This document shows positions 27,275 through 38,936 of a stretch of DNA of 64,000 nt, in pieces. The position numbers were made by a program, and so were the translations under genes. This stretch comes from Cognatundibacterium rugosum (GTDB lineage: Bacteria; Pseudomonadota; Gammaproteobacteria; Burkholderiales; Burkholderiaceae_D), in contig NZ_JACOGG010000012.1 of assembly GCF_014284365.1 (NCBI RefSeq), positions 62,001-126,000 on the forward strand, read 5' to 3'. Position 1 is the first letter of the stretch. Each line of letters starts with the position of its first letter. Under the pieces are notes generated by a model. It was given only the letters and a program-made list of their open reading frames with translations. It had not been told where the DNA came from and searched no databases.

Positions 27275-28522
27275 TTAGTTCTGCACGACACCTGCACTCG
27301 CCAGCATCGCATGCAATAAGACATTGCAACCCGCGGCCAGATGTGCAGGCTGCGCATCTTCGATTTCATTGTGGCTGATGCCATCTTTGCAGGGCACAAA
27401 GATCATGCCGGATGGCGCCAGTCTTGCCGTGTAAATCGCATCGTGCCCGGCACCGGACACCACATCCATCGTGCTGTAACCCAGTGCGGCTGTGGCGTTG
27501 CGCACCGCCTCCACACAATCGGGATGGAAGGGGCAAGGTGGATAATACGAAACCCGTTCCGCATGAATTTTCAGGCCGGTATCACGGCTGCGTTGTTCGA
27601 TAAAGGCCAGAATTTCCTGATGCATGGTATCGAGTAATTCAGCCGTGACATTGCGTAAGTCCATACTGAATTTCACTTCACCCGGAATGACATTACGGCT
27701 GTTCGGAAACACCTGCACCATGCCCACGGTACCACGCCCATAAGGCGGATAGCGGTTACCGATATTCACCACTTCCTGCATGATGCCGGTTGCGACCTGC
27801 AAAGCATCCTTGCGTAAGCCCATAGGCGTCGGCCCTGCATGCGCCTCCATACCGGTCACGGTGCAATCGTACCAGGACAAACCCAACACACCGGGAACCA
27901 CACCGATGACTTTTCCTGCATCTTCCAGTACCGGGCCCTGCTCTATATGCGCCTCAAAATAAGCGCCGACAAGATGCTGTCCTGGCACCTGATCACCCAA
28001 ATAACCGATGCGTTGTAACTCATCTTTCACGCTCAGACCGGCGGTGTCGGTCGCGGCATACGCATGCTCCAGACTGAAAGCGCCGCAAAACACGCCTGAG
28101 CCCATCATCACCGGTACGAAGCGCGACCCTTCTTCATTAGTCCAGAACGCCACTTCCAATGGCGCCTCCGTTTCTATCTGATGTTCATTCAAGGTACGTA
28201 TCACTTCCAGCGCCGCCAGCACACCGTAATTGCCATCAAATTTACCGCCGGTCGGCTGGGTATCAATATGACTGCCAGACATCACAGGCGGCAATGCCGG
28301 GTTGCGTCCTGCGCGCCGCATAAACACATTGCCGATCTGATCGATAGTGATACTGAGTCCGGCTGCCCTGCCCCAGGACACGACCAGATCACGTCCCTGT
28401 TTATCCAGATCGGTCAGCGCCAGCCGTTTTACGCCCCCTTTTTCAGTCGCACCGATCTGCGCCAGTTCCATCAGTGACTGCCACAATCGTTCCTGATTAA
28501 TACGTAACTGCTGTACGGACAT
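27275..28522 (-). CDS. N-carbamoyl-beta-alanine amidohydrolase (M20/Zn-dependent hydrolase family)
   Basis: A 415-residue metallohydrolase expected to split N-carbamoyl-beta-alanine (or the methylated form) into beta-alanine, CO2 and ammonia, the third step of reductive pyrimidine catabolism. Metal ligands are visible in SGSHIDTQPTGGKFDGNYG, TNEEGSRF, EAHIEQGP and GAGHDAIYTARL. Allantoate and L-carbamoylase relatives share these motifs, so function is assigned from context: it lies 22 bases after the dihydropyrimidinase gene. I use ATG 28522, which has AAGGAG upstream, not the longer frame to 28579 that overlaps the neighbour. Confidence 0.9.
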   Translation of the reverse strand: MSVQQLRINQERLWQSLMELAQIGATEKGGVKRLALTDLDKQGRDLVVSWGRAAGLSITIDQIGNVFMRRAGRNPALPPVMSGSHIDTQPTGGKFDGNYGVLAALEVIRTLNEHQIETEAPLEVAFWTNEEGSRFVPVMMGSGVFCGAFSLEHAYAATDTAGLSVKDELQRIGYLGDQVPGQHLVGAYFEAHIEQGPVLEDAGKVIGVVPGVLGLSWYDCTVTGMEAHAGPTPMGLRKDALQVATGIMQEVVNIGNRYPPYGRGTVGMVQVFPNSRNVIPGEVKFSMDLRNVTAELLDTMHQEILAFIEQRSRDTGLKIHAERVSYYPPCPFHPDCVEAVRNATAALGYSTMDVVSGAGHDAIYTARLAPSGMIFVPCKDGISHNEIEDAQPAHLAAGCNVLLHAMLASAGVVQN

Positions 28523-28544
28523 CGTGCTTCTCCTTGATATGCAA

Positions 28545-30017
<1,473 letters not shown>

Positions 30018-31469
30018 TCAAGCTGCGCGCTTGCCTTTCATCAGCAGCAAATACATCACACCTGACAGCATCAAACCCAGAAACCAGGCATAGGTGTACA
30101 GGGTTTTCCAAAACTCAGAAATATCAGGGAAAGAAGCTGGAAAGGCGGCATTCAAAAAGCCCGGTATATTCGGCAATACGCCCAGAATGAAGGCAGCCAC
30201 CGCAGCCCTGTTCCAGCCATTTTGATAGCTGTATATGCCCTGCTCCTGATACAGCGCCGCGACCTCAATACGGGTGCGGCGGATAAAGTAGTAATCGATA
30301 ATCAGGATACCGGCTATCGGCCCCAGCAACGCCGAGTAACCGATCAGCCAGGTAAAGATGTATCCCTGGGTCGTTTCCAGTATCTTCCACGGCATCATCA
30401 CCAGCGCGATCCCCGCCGTGATATAGCCACCGGTTTTATACGAAATTTTTTCCGGATTCAGCGCAGAAAAGTCGTAAGCTGGCCCCACCAGATTCGCAGC
30501 CAGATTCACGGAAACGGTATCGATCAGCAGGATAATCAAGGCCACCAGCACCGCCGCACCTGTCATGCGGCTGGCCAGATCAACCGGATCCCAGATTGCT
30601 TTGCCATATAAAACAACGGTAGCCGAAGTCACAATCACCGCCAGCAAAGCCAGCAAACCCATAGGCGCAGGCAGACCGATGGTCTGGCCCAGCACCTGAT
30701 CGCGCTGGGATTTGGCGAAACGCGTAAAGTCAGGAATATTCAAAGCCAGCGTAGCCCAGAAACCTATCATGGCCGTGAGTGAGGGCCAGAAGCTGCTCCA
30801 GAACTGACCAGCTTTTTTGCCACCTTCAGCGAACTGCGAGGGTTGATCCAGGATAGGGCCAAAGCTGCCGGCCTTCTGATAAACCCAGCCCAGCAAGACA
30901 AAGCAGATCAGGATTTTGAGCGGTGCGGTATAGGTTTCCAGCTGGCGGATCGCTTCCATGCCATGAAAGATGTACCAGAACTGTATGCCCCAGAACAGCA
31001 GAAAACAAATCAGCTGAGCAGTATTGATACCGAGTCCGGGTAAGACATCGCTCCCCAGCGGATGTCCGAGTAAGACCCCGCCCAGCGTGTATATCATCTG
31101 ACCGCCAAACCAGGTCTGAATCCCATACCAGCCACAGGCCACGATGGCACGCATCAGCGCTGGCAAACGCGCGCCTTGTACACCAAATGAAGTGCGTGCC
31201 AGCACCGCATACGGGATGCCGTATTTAGCACCGGCATGACCGATCAGCAGCATGGGGATCAACACGATGGCATTGGCAATAAATACGGTACTGACAGCCT
31301 GCAAAGCAGACATGCCGCCTTCGATCAGGCTTGCCGCCAGCGTATAAGCGGGGATGCACATCACCATCCCAACCCACAAGGCGGCGAAATGGAACCAGCG
31401 CCAGTTACGCTGCGCCTCCGTGGTTGGCGCCAGGTCCTCATTCCACAGCCGTCCACTTTCAGTATGCAT
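30018..31469 (-). CDS. NCS1-family nucleobase permease
   Basis: A 483-residue membrane protein with about twelve hydrophobic segments and the NCS1 signatures NEDLAPTTEAQRNWRWFHFAALWVGM, ARTSFGVQGARLPALMRAIVACGWYGIQTWFGG and ALNIPDFTRFAKSQRDQ. NCS1 carriers import uracil, thymine, allantoin, hydantoins or related compounds with a cation. Its place between preTA and dihydropyrimidinase makes uracil/thymine or dihydropyrimidine the likely substrate. A 271-base gap separates it from preA, so it may also have its own promoter. Confidence 0.92.
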   Translation of the reverse strand: MHTESGRLWNEDLAPTTEAQRNWRWFHFAALWVGMVMCIPAYTLAASLIEGGMSALQAVSTVFIANAIVLIPMLLIGHAGAKYGIPYAVLARTSFGVQGARLPALMRAIVACGWYGIQTWFGGQMIYTLGGVLLGHPLGSDVLPGLGINTAQLICFLLFWGIQFWYIFHGMEAIRQLETYTAPLKILICFVLLGWVYQKAGSFGPILDQPSQFAEGGKKAGQFWSSFWPSLTAMIGFWATLALNIPDFTRFAKSQRDQVLGQTIGLPAPMGLLALLAVIVTSATVVLYGKAIWDPVDLASRMTGAAVLVALIILLIDTVSVNLAANLVGPAYDFSALNPEKISYKTGGYITAGIALVMMPWKILETTQGYIFTWLIGYSALLGPIAGILIIDYYFIRRTRIEVAALYQEQGIYSYQNGWNRAAVAAFILGVLPNIPGFLNAAFPASFPDISEFWKTLYTYAWFLGLMLSGVMYLLLMKGKRAA

Positions 31470-31740
31470 TATTGGTCTCCTACAAAATTCGGTTTAAGTG
31501 TTGAAACGGTGTACCGCCATGCCGGGTTTGCCAGCAAGCCCATACACGCAAAAATTGTTCCGGCCGCCTCCGCCTGGCAGCAAGGTCTGCACTGGCAGGC
31601 TGGTCAGCACACAGCATTGCAGCATACTACGCTTGCCTGCACACGACGTTCTGTTTTTTGTCAGCATGGCCGACATTTCAACACCTAAGCATGACGAGGC
31701 TGGACCAGCCACCGTCACGGACTTCCTCAGTATCTGCAGC

Positions 31741-33024
31741 TCAGGATTGCGACTGTAGGTCAGCACGTGGGTTACGCGGGTCCTGCGTCCAGTTCATGTA
31801 AGGCTTACCGCTATCTTGCGGCACCATACTGATACAACCTTCTACCGGACACGTGATCTGACACAGATTGCAGCCCACGCATTCCTCCGCCTTAACTTCA
31901 TAGCGACGGCCATTCTCTGCCGTGATCAGTTGGGCGATAGACTGATGGGAGGTGTCTTCACAGGCCACATAACAACGGCCGCACTGTATGCATGCATCCT
32001 GATTGATGTGGGCAATCACCTGGTAATTCATATCCAGATATTTCCAGTCTGTGGTTTGCGGTACCGCTTTGCCACAAAAGTCTGCGATGCTGGCGTAGCC
32101 TTGTGTATCCATCCAGCGTGACAAACCATCCTTCATTTCATGCACTATCCGGAAGCCGTGTAACATCGCTGCGGTGCAGACCTGCACCGAACCGGCACCC
32201 AGTGCGATGAATTCAGCCGCATCCCGCCAATTACCGATACCACCTATACCGGACAACGGCAGACCGCGCGTGGCAGGGTCACGGGCAATTTCTGCCACCA
32301 TATTCAGCGCGATTGGTTTGACTGCACTGCCGCAGTAACCTCCGTGGGTACTTTGATGGCCGACTATCGGTCTTGCCACCATCTGCTCCAGATCGATGGA
32401 AGTAATCGAATTGATAGTATTGATCAACGACACCGCATCCGCCCCACCCGCCAGTGCCGCCCGCGCCGGAACCCGGATGTCGGTGATATTCGGCGTCAGT
32501 TTGACAATCACCGGCAAGGAGCAATACTGTTTGCACCAGCGTGTAATCATTTCTACATACTCAGGAACCTGGCCAACCGCAGCCCCCATGCCACGTTCCG
32601 GCATACCGTGCGGACAGCCGAAATTGAGTTCTATGCCATCTGCGCCGGTCGCTTCCACCAGCGGTAAAATACGCTTCCAGCTGGCTTCATCGCAGGGATA
32701 CATCAGCGAGACTATCATGGCGCGATCCGGCCAGTCCTTTTTGACTTGCGTGATTTCGCGCAGATTGATCTCCAGGCTACGGTCGGTAATCAACTCGATA
32801 TTATTAAACCCGATGACCTCACGGTTTTTACCGAAGTGCGCGGAATAACGCGAAGAGACATTCACCGGTGGCGGATCTTCACCCAGGGTTTTCCATACCA
32901 CGCCGCCCCATCCGGCTTCAAACGCACGCACCACGTTGTAAGCCTTATCGGTCGGTGGCGCAGAGGCCAGCCAAAACGGGTTAGGCGCCTTAATACCCGC
33001 AAAATGAATCGACAGATCAGCCAT
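31741..33024 (-). CDS. preA: NAD-dependent dihydropyrimidine dehydrogenase subunit PreA
   Basis: A 427-residue catalytic subunit that reduces uracil/thymine to the 5,6-dihydro form with PreT. The dihydroorotate-dehydrogenase-like FMN barrel (about 1-320) shows ADLSIHFAGIKAPNPFWLASAPPTD, ELNFGCPHGMPERGMGAAVGQ and GIGGIGNWRDAAEFI. Two 4Fe-4S clusters follow, with motifs CIQCGRCYVAC and CVGCNLCQITC. I start at ATG 33024, one base after the preT stop, so translation is probably coupled. A longer frame to 33039 would overlap preT. Confidence 0.95.
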   Translation of the reverse strand: MADLSIHFAGIKAPNPFWLASAPPTDKAYNVVRAFEAGWGGVVWKTLGEDPPPVNVSSRYSAHFGKNREVIGFNNIELITDRSLEINLREITQVKKDWPDRAMIVSLMYPCDEASWKRILPLVEATGADGIELNFGCPHGMPERGMGAAVGQVPEYVEMITRWCKQYCSLPVIVKLTPNITDIRVPARAALAGGADAVSLINTINSITSIDLEQMVARPIVGHQSTHGGYCGSAVKPIALNMVAEIARDPATRGLPLSGIGGIGNWRDAAEFIALGAGSVQVCTAAMLHGFRIVHEMKDGLSRWMDTQGYASIADFCGKAVPQTTDWKYLDMNYQVIAHINQDACIQCGRCYVACEDTSHQSIAQLITAENGRRYEVKAEECVGCNLCQITCPVEGCISMVPQDSGKPYMNWTQDPRNPRADLQSQS

Positions 33025-33025
33025 A

Positions 33026-34411
33026 TCACACCTTCGCATTCAGATCAGAATGGATCGCCAGCGCAGCCAGCTTTCCGTGTTGTACCGCCTGCACCGTTAA
33101 GTCTTGTCCGGCAGCGATGCAGTCGCCGCCCGCATACACGCCGTCCAGGCTGGTGCGATATTGCGCATCAACCCGGATTTTGTCGTGCTCAATTCGGATA
33201 TCGCGCGCATCGCCAGCGCTGAAGGTTTGCGTATCCAGCGTCTGGCCTATCGCTTTAAAGATTGCCTGCGCCGGAATATCTGTGACGACCCCATCGGCAA
33301 TCAGACGCCCCGCATGCTCGCGCGTTTGCACCACGCGCAGTCCGCTCACCTGGCCCTGCGCATTCAGCAACACTTGCTGCGGCTGTTGCCAGGTCATGAT
33401 TCTGACCTGGTGATCACGCGCAATCGATTGCTCATGTGCGGTGGCAGACATCTGCTGTGCACCACGGCGATACACCAATGTCACCTGCTCTGCACCCAGA
33501 CGGGAAATCTGCACCGCCATGTCGATTGCTGTGTTACCGGCACCGATCACCACACATTGTGCAGGCAGTGCTAAACCGGATAAATCCTGACTCTGGCGCA
33601 GTTCAGCGATATAGTCGACCGCAGCTAACATACCCGGCGCATCTTCCTCTGCCAAACCAAGACGGCGGCTGGAACCCAAGCCTATCGCGAGAAACACCGC
33701 ATCATAATCCCTGCGTAAATCGTTCAGATGAATATGCTGACCGAGGGTCTGATTGCACAGAATGCGGATGCCGCCTATACCCAGCAGGAATTCGATTTCA
33801 CGCTGCGCCGTGTCCTGCACCAGCTTATAGCGAGCGATGCCGTATTCATTCAGGCCTCCCGCTTTGGCTTGCGACTCATAGATCACCACGTCATGACCAT
33901 GCATGGCTAACTGATGCGCACAGGCCAGTCCAGCCGGCCCCGCGCCAACGATAGCAATGGTTTTGCCAGTCGCAGCTGCGCGTTGAAATGGGTGAGAAGT
34001 GAAGCCGGCATGATCGAGCGCATAGCGTTGCAAGAGGCCGATACGCACCGGTGCCGCCTCGCTGTCATGATTACGTACACAGGCATGCTCACACAAGATC
34101 TCGGTGGGGCACACGCGCGAACAACTCGCTCCCAGTATATTTTGCTGCAAAATGCCAGTCGCTGCGCCCTGCAGATTGCCGCTGGCGATGTTCTGTATGA
34201 AAGAAGGAACATCAATTTCTGTCGGGCAGATGCGGGTACAAGGCGCATCGTAGCAGTACAGACAACGTGCACTTTCGAGCGCAGCCTGACGCGCATTCAG
34301 CGGTGGCTGTAAATCATTGAAGCGATTGAGCAGTTCAGTCTGTCCTGCTGAGTTTGATGCTGAAGCTGATGCTGCTGAGGTTGAGGCAAGATGCTTTAAG
34401 GCTTCCAACAT
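33026..34411 (-). CDS. preT: NAD-dependent dihydropyrimidine dehydrogenase subunit PreT
   Basis: A 461-residue GltD-like flavoprotein that feeds electrons from NADH to PreA. The N-terminal Fe-S region has CLYCYDAPCTRICPTEID and CSRVCPTEILCEHAC. FAD and NAD sites follow in AIVGAGPAGLACAHQLA and CVVIGAGNTAIDMAVQ, with a C-terminal GVYAGGDCIAAGQDLTVQAVQHG. The N-terminus is extended by a Ser/Ala-rich stretch (residues 9-22). It is preceded by a 118-base gap from mmsA that lacks a copy of the RutR-like palindrome. Confidence 0.95.
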   Translation of the reverse strand: MLEALKHLASTSAASASASNSAGQTELLNRFNDLQPPLNARQAALESARCLYCYDAPCTRICPTEIDVPSFIQNIASGNLQGAATGILQQNILGASCSRVCPTEILCEHACVRNHDSEAAPVRIGLLQRYALDHAGFTSHPFQRAAATGKTIAIVGAGPAGLACAHQLAMHGHDVVIYESQAKAGGLNEYGIARYKLVQDTAQREIEFLLGIGGIRILCNQTLGQHIHLNDLRRDYDAVFLAIGLGSSRRLGLAEEDAPGMLAAVDYIAELRQSQDLSGLALPAQCVVIGAGNTAIDMAVQISRLGAEQVTLVYRRGAQQMSATAHEQSIARDHQVRIMTWQQPQQVLLNAQGQVSGLRVVQTREHAGRLIADGVVTDIPAQAIFKAIGQTLDTQTFSAGDARDIRIEHDKIRVDAQYRTSLDGVYAGGDCIAAGQDLTVQAVQHGKLAALAIHSDLNAKV

Positions 34412-34529
34412 GGGTGGCTCCTATCGTCATTGCTACATATACATAGGTACATCCTGAAACATGAATCAACTTAAGTGCTCAATTGCGCTGCCAGACCTGC
34501 AGTTCAACCGCAAGCCTGGCAATGCAAAC

Positions 34530-36029
34530 TTACTTCATCTGCGGAAAAGCAAATTCTGTACCTTTACTGACACTATCCGGCCAGCGCTGCATCACGGCTT
34601 TGAGACGGGTGTAGAAACGCACGCCCTCAGGGCCATAAATATGATGATCACCGAACAGGCTGCGCTTCCAGCCACCGAAGCTGTGAAATGCCATCGGTAC
34701 CGGCAAAGGCACATTCACACCGACCATGCCGACCTGTATCATCCTCACAAATTCACGGGCAGTACCGCCGTCGCTGGTAAATACAGCAACGCCGTTGCCA
34801 TATTCATGCTGATTAATCAGTTCAGCCGCTGCCGCCATATCGGGCACCCTGAGTACACATAAGACCGGGCCGAAAATCTCCTGACGATAAATACTCATCT
34901 CAGGCGTCACATGATCAAACAGGCTACCACCGGTAAAAAAGCCCTGCTCACAACCTGGTACCACATAGCCGCGCCCATCCACCACCAGCGTCGCGCCTTG
35001 CTGCACACCTTCAGTAATTAAGTGTTCTATGCGCTGTTGTGCGGCTTTGGTGATCACCGGCCCCATCTCTGCGTCAGCGACTTTGCCATGGTTGACTTTC
35101 AGCAGGCGTACGCGTTCTGCCATGCGCTCTACCAGCGCATCAGCCGTGCTGCCCACTGCCACCGCAACCGAAATCGCCATGCAGCGCTCACCCGCAGAGC
35201 CATAGGCCGCACCCATCAAGGCATCGACCGCCATATCCAGATCGGCATCCGGCATGACGACCATATGATTCTTGGCACCGCCGAGTGCCTGTACCCGTTT
35301 GCCATTGGCGCAGCCACGCGCATAAATCGCTTCAGCAATCGGCGTGGAACCGACGAAGCTGACCGCCTGTACATCAGGATGATCCAGCAATGCATCCACC
35401 ACTTGCTTATCCCCCTGCACGACATTGAATACCCCATCCGGCAAACCGGCTTCGCGCAGCAAGCGCGCATGCAACAATGAAGGTGAAGGATCACGTTCTG
35501 AAGGTTTCAAAATAAAGGTGTTCCCGCAGGCCAGTGCAATCGGGAACATCCACATCGGCACCATGACCGGGAAATTAAATGGCGTAATCCCGGCCACCAC
35601 TCCCAGTGGCTGGCGCATGCTGCAGGCATCGATGCCACGCGCGATTTGCTCGGAATACTCCCCTTTCAGTAATTGTGGAATACCAATCGCAAACTCCACG
35701 ACTTCGATGCCGCGTGCGATTTCACCTTTGGCATCGGCCGTGGTTTTGCCATGTTCACGCGTCAGTATGTCGGCCAGTTCATCGCTGTGCTGATGCAAGA
35801 GATTCAGGTAATTCATCAGTATGCGCGCGCGTGCCAAGGCTGGTGTATTGGCCCAGCCGGGAAAAGCCTGTTTGGCCGCAGCAACCGCCAATGCCACATC
35901 GTCTGCATCGCCCAGCGCCACTTGTCCCTGCACTGTGCCATAAGCCGGATTAAAGATATCGGCGTAACGTGGCAAACGGCTCTGATGCAGGCTGCCATGG
36001 ATAAAATGTTCTACTTGATAGGTCTTCAT
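34530..36029 (-). CDS. mmsA: Malonate/methylmalonate-semialdehyde dehydrogenase (CoA-acylating)
   Basis: A 499-residue aldehyde dehydrogenase of the MmsA/IolA type. It converts malonate semialdehyde (from uracil via beta-alanine) to acetyl-CoA and methylmalonate semialdehyde (from thymine) to propionyl-CoA. Signatures are [43 protein letters not shown], the catalytic cysteine in [13 protein letters not shown], and [10 protein letters not shown]. MmsA also serves valine and inositol catabolism elsewhere; its position two bases after the aminotransferase gene assigns it to the last step of the pyrimidine route. Confidence 0.93.
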   Translation of the reverse strand: MKTYQVEHFIHGSLHQSRLPRYADIFNPAYGTVQGQVALGDADDVALAVAAAKQAFPGWANTPALARARILMNYLNLLHQHSDELADILTREHGKTTADAKGEIARGIEVVEFAIGIPQLLKGEYSEQIARGIDACSMRQPLGVVAGITPFNFPVMVPMWMFPIALACGNTFILKPSERDPSPSLLHARLLREAGLPDGVFNVVQGDKQVVDALLDHPDVQAVSFVGSTPIAEAIYARGCANGKRVQALGGAKNHMVVMPDADLDMAVDALMGAAYGSAGERCMAISVAVAVGSTADALVERMAERVRLLKVNHGKVADAEMGPVITKAAQQRIEHLITEGVQQGATLVVDGRGYVVPGCEQGFFTGGSLFDHVTPEMSIYRQEIFGPVLCVLRVPDMAAAAELINQHEYGNGVAVFTSDGGTAREFVRMIQVGMVGVNVPLPVPMAFHSFGGWKRSLFGDHHIYGPEGVRFYTRLKAVMQRWPDSVSKGTEFAFPQMK

Positions 36030-36031
36030 GC

Positions 36032-37342
36032 TTAGGCCAGGTTTTTGAGGATTTGATGTAATTTACCGAACAGCAGATCGATATGTTGTTTTTCCAGGAT
36101 CAGCGGCGGCGACAAGGCGATGATGTCGCCCGTGGTTCTGACCAGCACACCTTCTGCAAAGGCTTGCTTATAAGCCGCCATCGCACGTGCACCTGGCTTA
36201 CCAGGAATAGACTCCAGCTCGATCGCACCGATCAGGCCGACATTACGTAAGTCAATCACATGCGGCAATCCTTTGAGCGAGTGCAGTGCATCTTCCCAGT
36301 ACGCCGTCATGCTCTGCGCATGCTCCAGCACCTTCTCTTCTTTAAAGACCTGCAGCGAAGCCAGTCCGGCAGCGCAAGCTAATGGGTGGCCGGAATAGGT
36401 ATAGCCGTGGAAGAATTCAATACCGGCCGGACTTTGCATGAGCGTGTCGTAAATTATGGAACGGCTAAATACGGCCCCCATAGGCACCACACCATTGGTC
36501 AGCCCCTTGGCCGTCGTCATCAGATCGGGCCGCACATCAAAGAAATCGGCTGCAAACGGCGTCGCCATGCGGCCAAAACCAGTGATCACTTCATCAAAAA
36601 TCAGTAGGATGCCGTGCTTGTCACACAGTTCACGCAAGCGTTTCAGATAGCCTTTCGGTGGCAGAATCACACCAGCCGAACCAGACAAGGGCTCGACGAT
36701 GACAGCGGCAATAGTGGAGGCATCATGCAAGGCGACGATACGTTCCAGTTCATCCGCCAGGTGGGTACCGTACTCTGGTAAGCCACGGCTAAACGCATTT
36801 TTTTCCAGATTATGGGTATGTGGCAGATAATCCACGCCACCCAGTAAATTCCCAAAATGTTTGCGATTCGCGGGCAAGCCACCAACCGACATACCGCCAA
36901 AGCCGACACCGTGGTAACCACGTTCACGGCCGATGAAGCGGGTACGCTGCGCCTCACCACGCACACGGTGATAAGCGAGCACCATCTTCATCGCTGTATC
37001 CACCGCTTCCGATCCGGAATTGGTGTAAAACACCTGACCAAACTGATGGCCGCTGAAAGCGATCAGTTGTTCCGCCAGTTCAAACGCGTCCGGATGGCCC
37101 ATCTGGAATGCAGGTGCGTAATCCAGTGTCGCCACGGCTTGCTGTACCGCACGCACAATGGTCGGATGCGAGTGTCCCAGCGGCACACACCACAGACCGG
37201 CGGTGCCATCCAAAATTTCACGTCCCTGCTGATCGCGGTAATACATCCCAGACGCCGATGCCACCACGCGCGGCGCTTCTTTGTAGTCCCTATTTGCCGT
37301 GAATGGCATCCAATAGGCATTGAGCTGTTGTTTGTTAAGCAT
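36032..37342 (-). CDS. Beta-alanine (omega-amino acid):pyruvate aminotransferase
   Basis: A 436-residue class III PLP aminotransferase that moves the amino group of beta-alanine to pyruvate, giving malonate semialdehyde and alanine. Motifs are [49 protein letters not shown], the PLP-site aspartate in [13 protein letters not shown], and the Schiff-base lysine in [10 protein letters not shown] start at ATG 37342 (MLNKQQLN) because AGGGGA lies nine bases upstream; the frame to 37435 crosses the regulatory region. A perfect RutR-like palindrome lies 19 bases before the ATG. Confidence 0.94.
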   Translation of the reverse strand: MLNKQQLNAYWMPFTANRDYKEAPRVVASASGMYYRDQQGREILDGTAGLWCVPLGHSHPTIVRAVQQAVATLDYAPAFQMGHPDAFELAEQLIAFSGHQFGQVFYTNSGSEAVDTAMKMVLAYHRVRGEAQRTRFIGRERGYHGVGFGGMSVGGLPANRKHFGNLLGGVDYLPHTHNLEKNAFSRGLPEYGTHLADELERIVALHDASTIAAVIVEPLSGSAGVILPPKGYLKRLRELCDKHGILLIFDEVITGFGRMATPFAADFFDVRPDLMTTAKGLTNGVVPMGAVFSRSIIYDTLMQSPAGIEFFHGYTYSGHPLACAAGLASLQVFKEEKVLEHAQSMTAYWEDALHSLKGLPHVIDLRNVGLIGAIELESIPGKPGARAMAAYKQAFAEGVLVRTTGDIIALSPPLILEKQHIDLLFGKLHQILKNLA

Positions 37343-37361
37343 ACGCTGTCCCCTGAAAGAA

Positions 37362-37377
37362 TTTACCAAGTGGTAAA
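37362..37377. promoter_or_regulatory. RutR-like palindromic operator
   Basis: The sequence TTTACCAAGTGGTAAA is two perfect 7-base arms around AG. The E. coli RutR site is TTGACCAnnTGGTCAA, so the two differ by one symmetric substitution per arm. The site overlaps a possible -10 for the aminotransferase gene (TAAATT on the minus strand), which would suit repression relieved by a pyrimidine. It may also control the divergent mocR-rutR pair. Confidence 0.8.
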
Positions 37378-37501
37378 AATATGTTGAAATCTTAAATAAG
37401 CTTATGCAGGCGTGACATATACAGCGAGCACTCATTTTCCCAACCGTACAGGCAAAGACAGCTGTACAGTCAGAACCATCTTCACATCAAAAGGGATCGC
37501 G

Positions 37502-38935
37502 ATGGACGTGATTGAACAAGCAGCCGGGCCGGACGACGCCATACAGCAGTGGCCCAGACTACGTCTGGAGCGTCGCAAAGCCACTAGTCTGGTCGAGCAG
37601 ATCGTGCAAGAAGTCAGCCTGCTAGTCAAACAACAGTCACTGACTCAGGGCAGCAAAATGCCTTCGGTGCGTCAGTTTGCGAAGTGTAATGCGGTCAGCA
37701 CTTTCACTGTGGTGGAATCCTATGAGCGGCTGATCACGCTGGGCTTACTGAGCTCGCGCCGTGGCTCCGGTTATTTTGTAAACCGGCCTGCCAATCTGGT
37801 CAGTCCGGCTGCACCCAGCCCACAGCTGATACAGGATGCGCTGAGTCCGGATTTGTATTCCGGCGTGTCGACGGCCTTGCCAGTCGGTTCCGGCTGGCTG
37901 CCACCAGAATGGGTTGGCGACGACACCTTGCTCGATTCGGTACGACAAGCAATGCGCATTCCGAGCCAGCGCATGCGCGGTTATGGCAATCCGCTAGGTT
38001 TTCCCAGCCTGCGCCAGCATCTGGCGCAGACCTTGTCTCAAGATTTATTCGCTGTCGATTCCGAACAGATACTGCTTACACATGGTGCGACCCATGCCTT
38101 TGATCTGATCCTGCGCACTCTGTGCAAAGCGGGTGATGTGGTCCTGGTGGAGACTCCGGGTTACAGCAATCTGATCTCTCTGATACGTCATCATGGCTGT
38201 ATACCGGTCGGCATACCGCGCGATGCCAGCGGCCTGCAACTGGATGTGCTGACAGAAAAAGCCGTGCTGCATCAGCCTAAAATCATGTTCGTCAACACGG
38301 TGCTGCACAACCCACTCGGCACCAGTCTGAGCCAGCCGCAGGTCCATCGCCTACTCGCGCTGGCTGAGCAATTCGATTTCTGGCTGGTAGAAGATGATAT
38401 TTACCGTGAATTATGCCCTCGTCCTGAGCCTTCGCTGGCGGCCATGGATGGCTTGCGACGCGTGATACGGGTAGGCAGTTTTTCCAAGGTGTTGTCGCCT
38501 GCACTGCGGGTCGGTTCAATCTGCGCCTCGCACTCGCTCACCGGTGAACTGTTACGGGTCAAGATGCTGGCCGGGCTGACGACCTCAGAAATCAATGAGC
38601 GCGCCGTATTGCATGCACTCAGCTCCAGCCAATACCGTCGCATGACAGAAAGGCTAAAACGGCAGCTGGATCAGGGGCAGTTAAGAGCGCAGGAAATATT
38701 GCAATGCGCCGGCCTGCAACTGCTGGCACAACCGCGTGGGGGCATGTTTGTCAGTGCCGGTTTGCCCAACGCGACACAGAGCGTGCATCAGCTCACGCAA
38801 CAGGCACAAGAGGCCGGCATATTACTGGCACCGGATCATTTCTTCAGCCTGCAGGAATCGCCCTATCCATGGTGGCGCTTTAATATCGCCTGGTGTGATG
38901 CGCCCTTATTGCAGCAATTTCTGCGGAGTCTGTGA
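37502..38935 (+). CDS. MocR-type regulator: GntR helix-turn-helix fused to PLP aminotransferase domain
   Basis: A 477-residue protein. The GntR winged helix (about 20-90) shows LVEQIVQEVSLL, GSKMPSVRQFAK and FTVVESYERLITLGLLSSRRGSGYFV. An aminotransferase class I fold (about 130-475) follows, with LTHGATHAFDLI, NTVLHNPLGTSL, WLVEDDIYREL and the PLP lysine in RVGSFSKVLSPALRVG. MocR regulators often sense amino acids or PLP adducts; beta-alanine or its semialdehyde would be natural effectors, by inference. I start at ATG 37502 (MDVIEQA), with AAGGG upstream. It is divergent from the aminotransferase gene and followed one base later by a RutR-like gene. Confidence 0.92.
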   Translation: MDVIEQAAGPDDAIQQWPRLRLERRKATSLVEQIVQEVSLLVKQQSLTQGSKMPSVRQFAKCNAVSTFTVVESYERLITLGLLSSRRGSGYFVNRPANLVSPAAPSPQLIQDALSPDLYSGVSTALPVGSGWLPPEWVGDDTLLDSVRQAMRIPSQRMRGYGNPLGFPSLRQHLAQTLSQDLFAVDSEQILLTHGATHAFDLILRTLCKAGDVVLVETPGYSNLISLIRHHGCIPVGIPRDASGLQLDVLTEKAVLHQPKIMFVNTVLHNPLGTSLSQPQVHRLLALAEQFDFWLVEDDIYRELCPRPEPSLAAMDGLRRVIRVGSFSKVLSPALRVGSICASHSLTGELLRVKMLAGLTTSEINERAVLHALSSSQYRRMTERLKRQLDQGQLRAQEILQCAGLQLLAQPRGGMFVSAGLPNATQSVHQLTQQAQEAGILLAPDHFFSLQESPYPWWRFNIAWCDAPLLQQFLRSL

Positions 38936-38936
38936 G

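Noticed and set aside
34435-37423. Shared 9-mer ACATATACA upstream of preT (34435) and in the mocR intergenic region (37415) as a MocR site
   Set aside because: Only two short copies, no symmetry, and different distances to the start codons; chance is a sufficient explanation.
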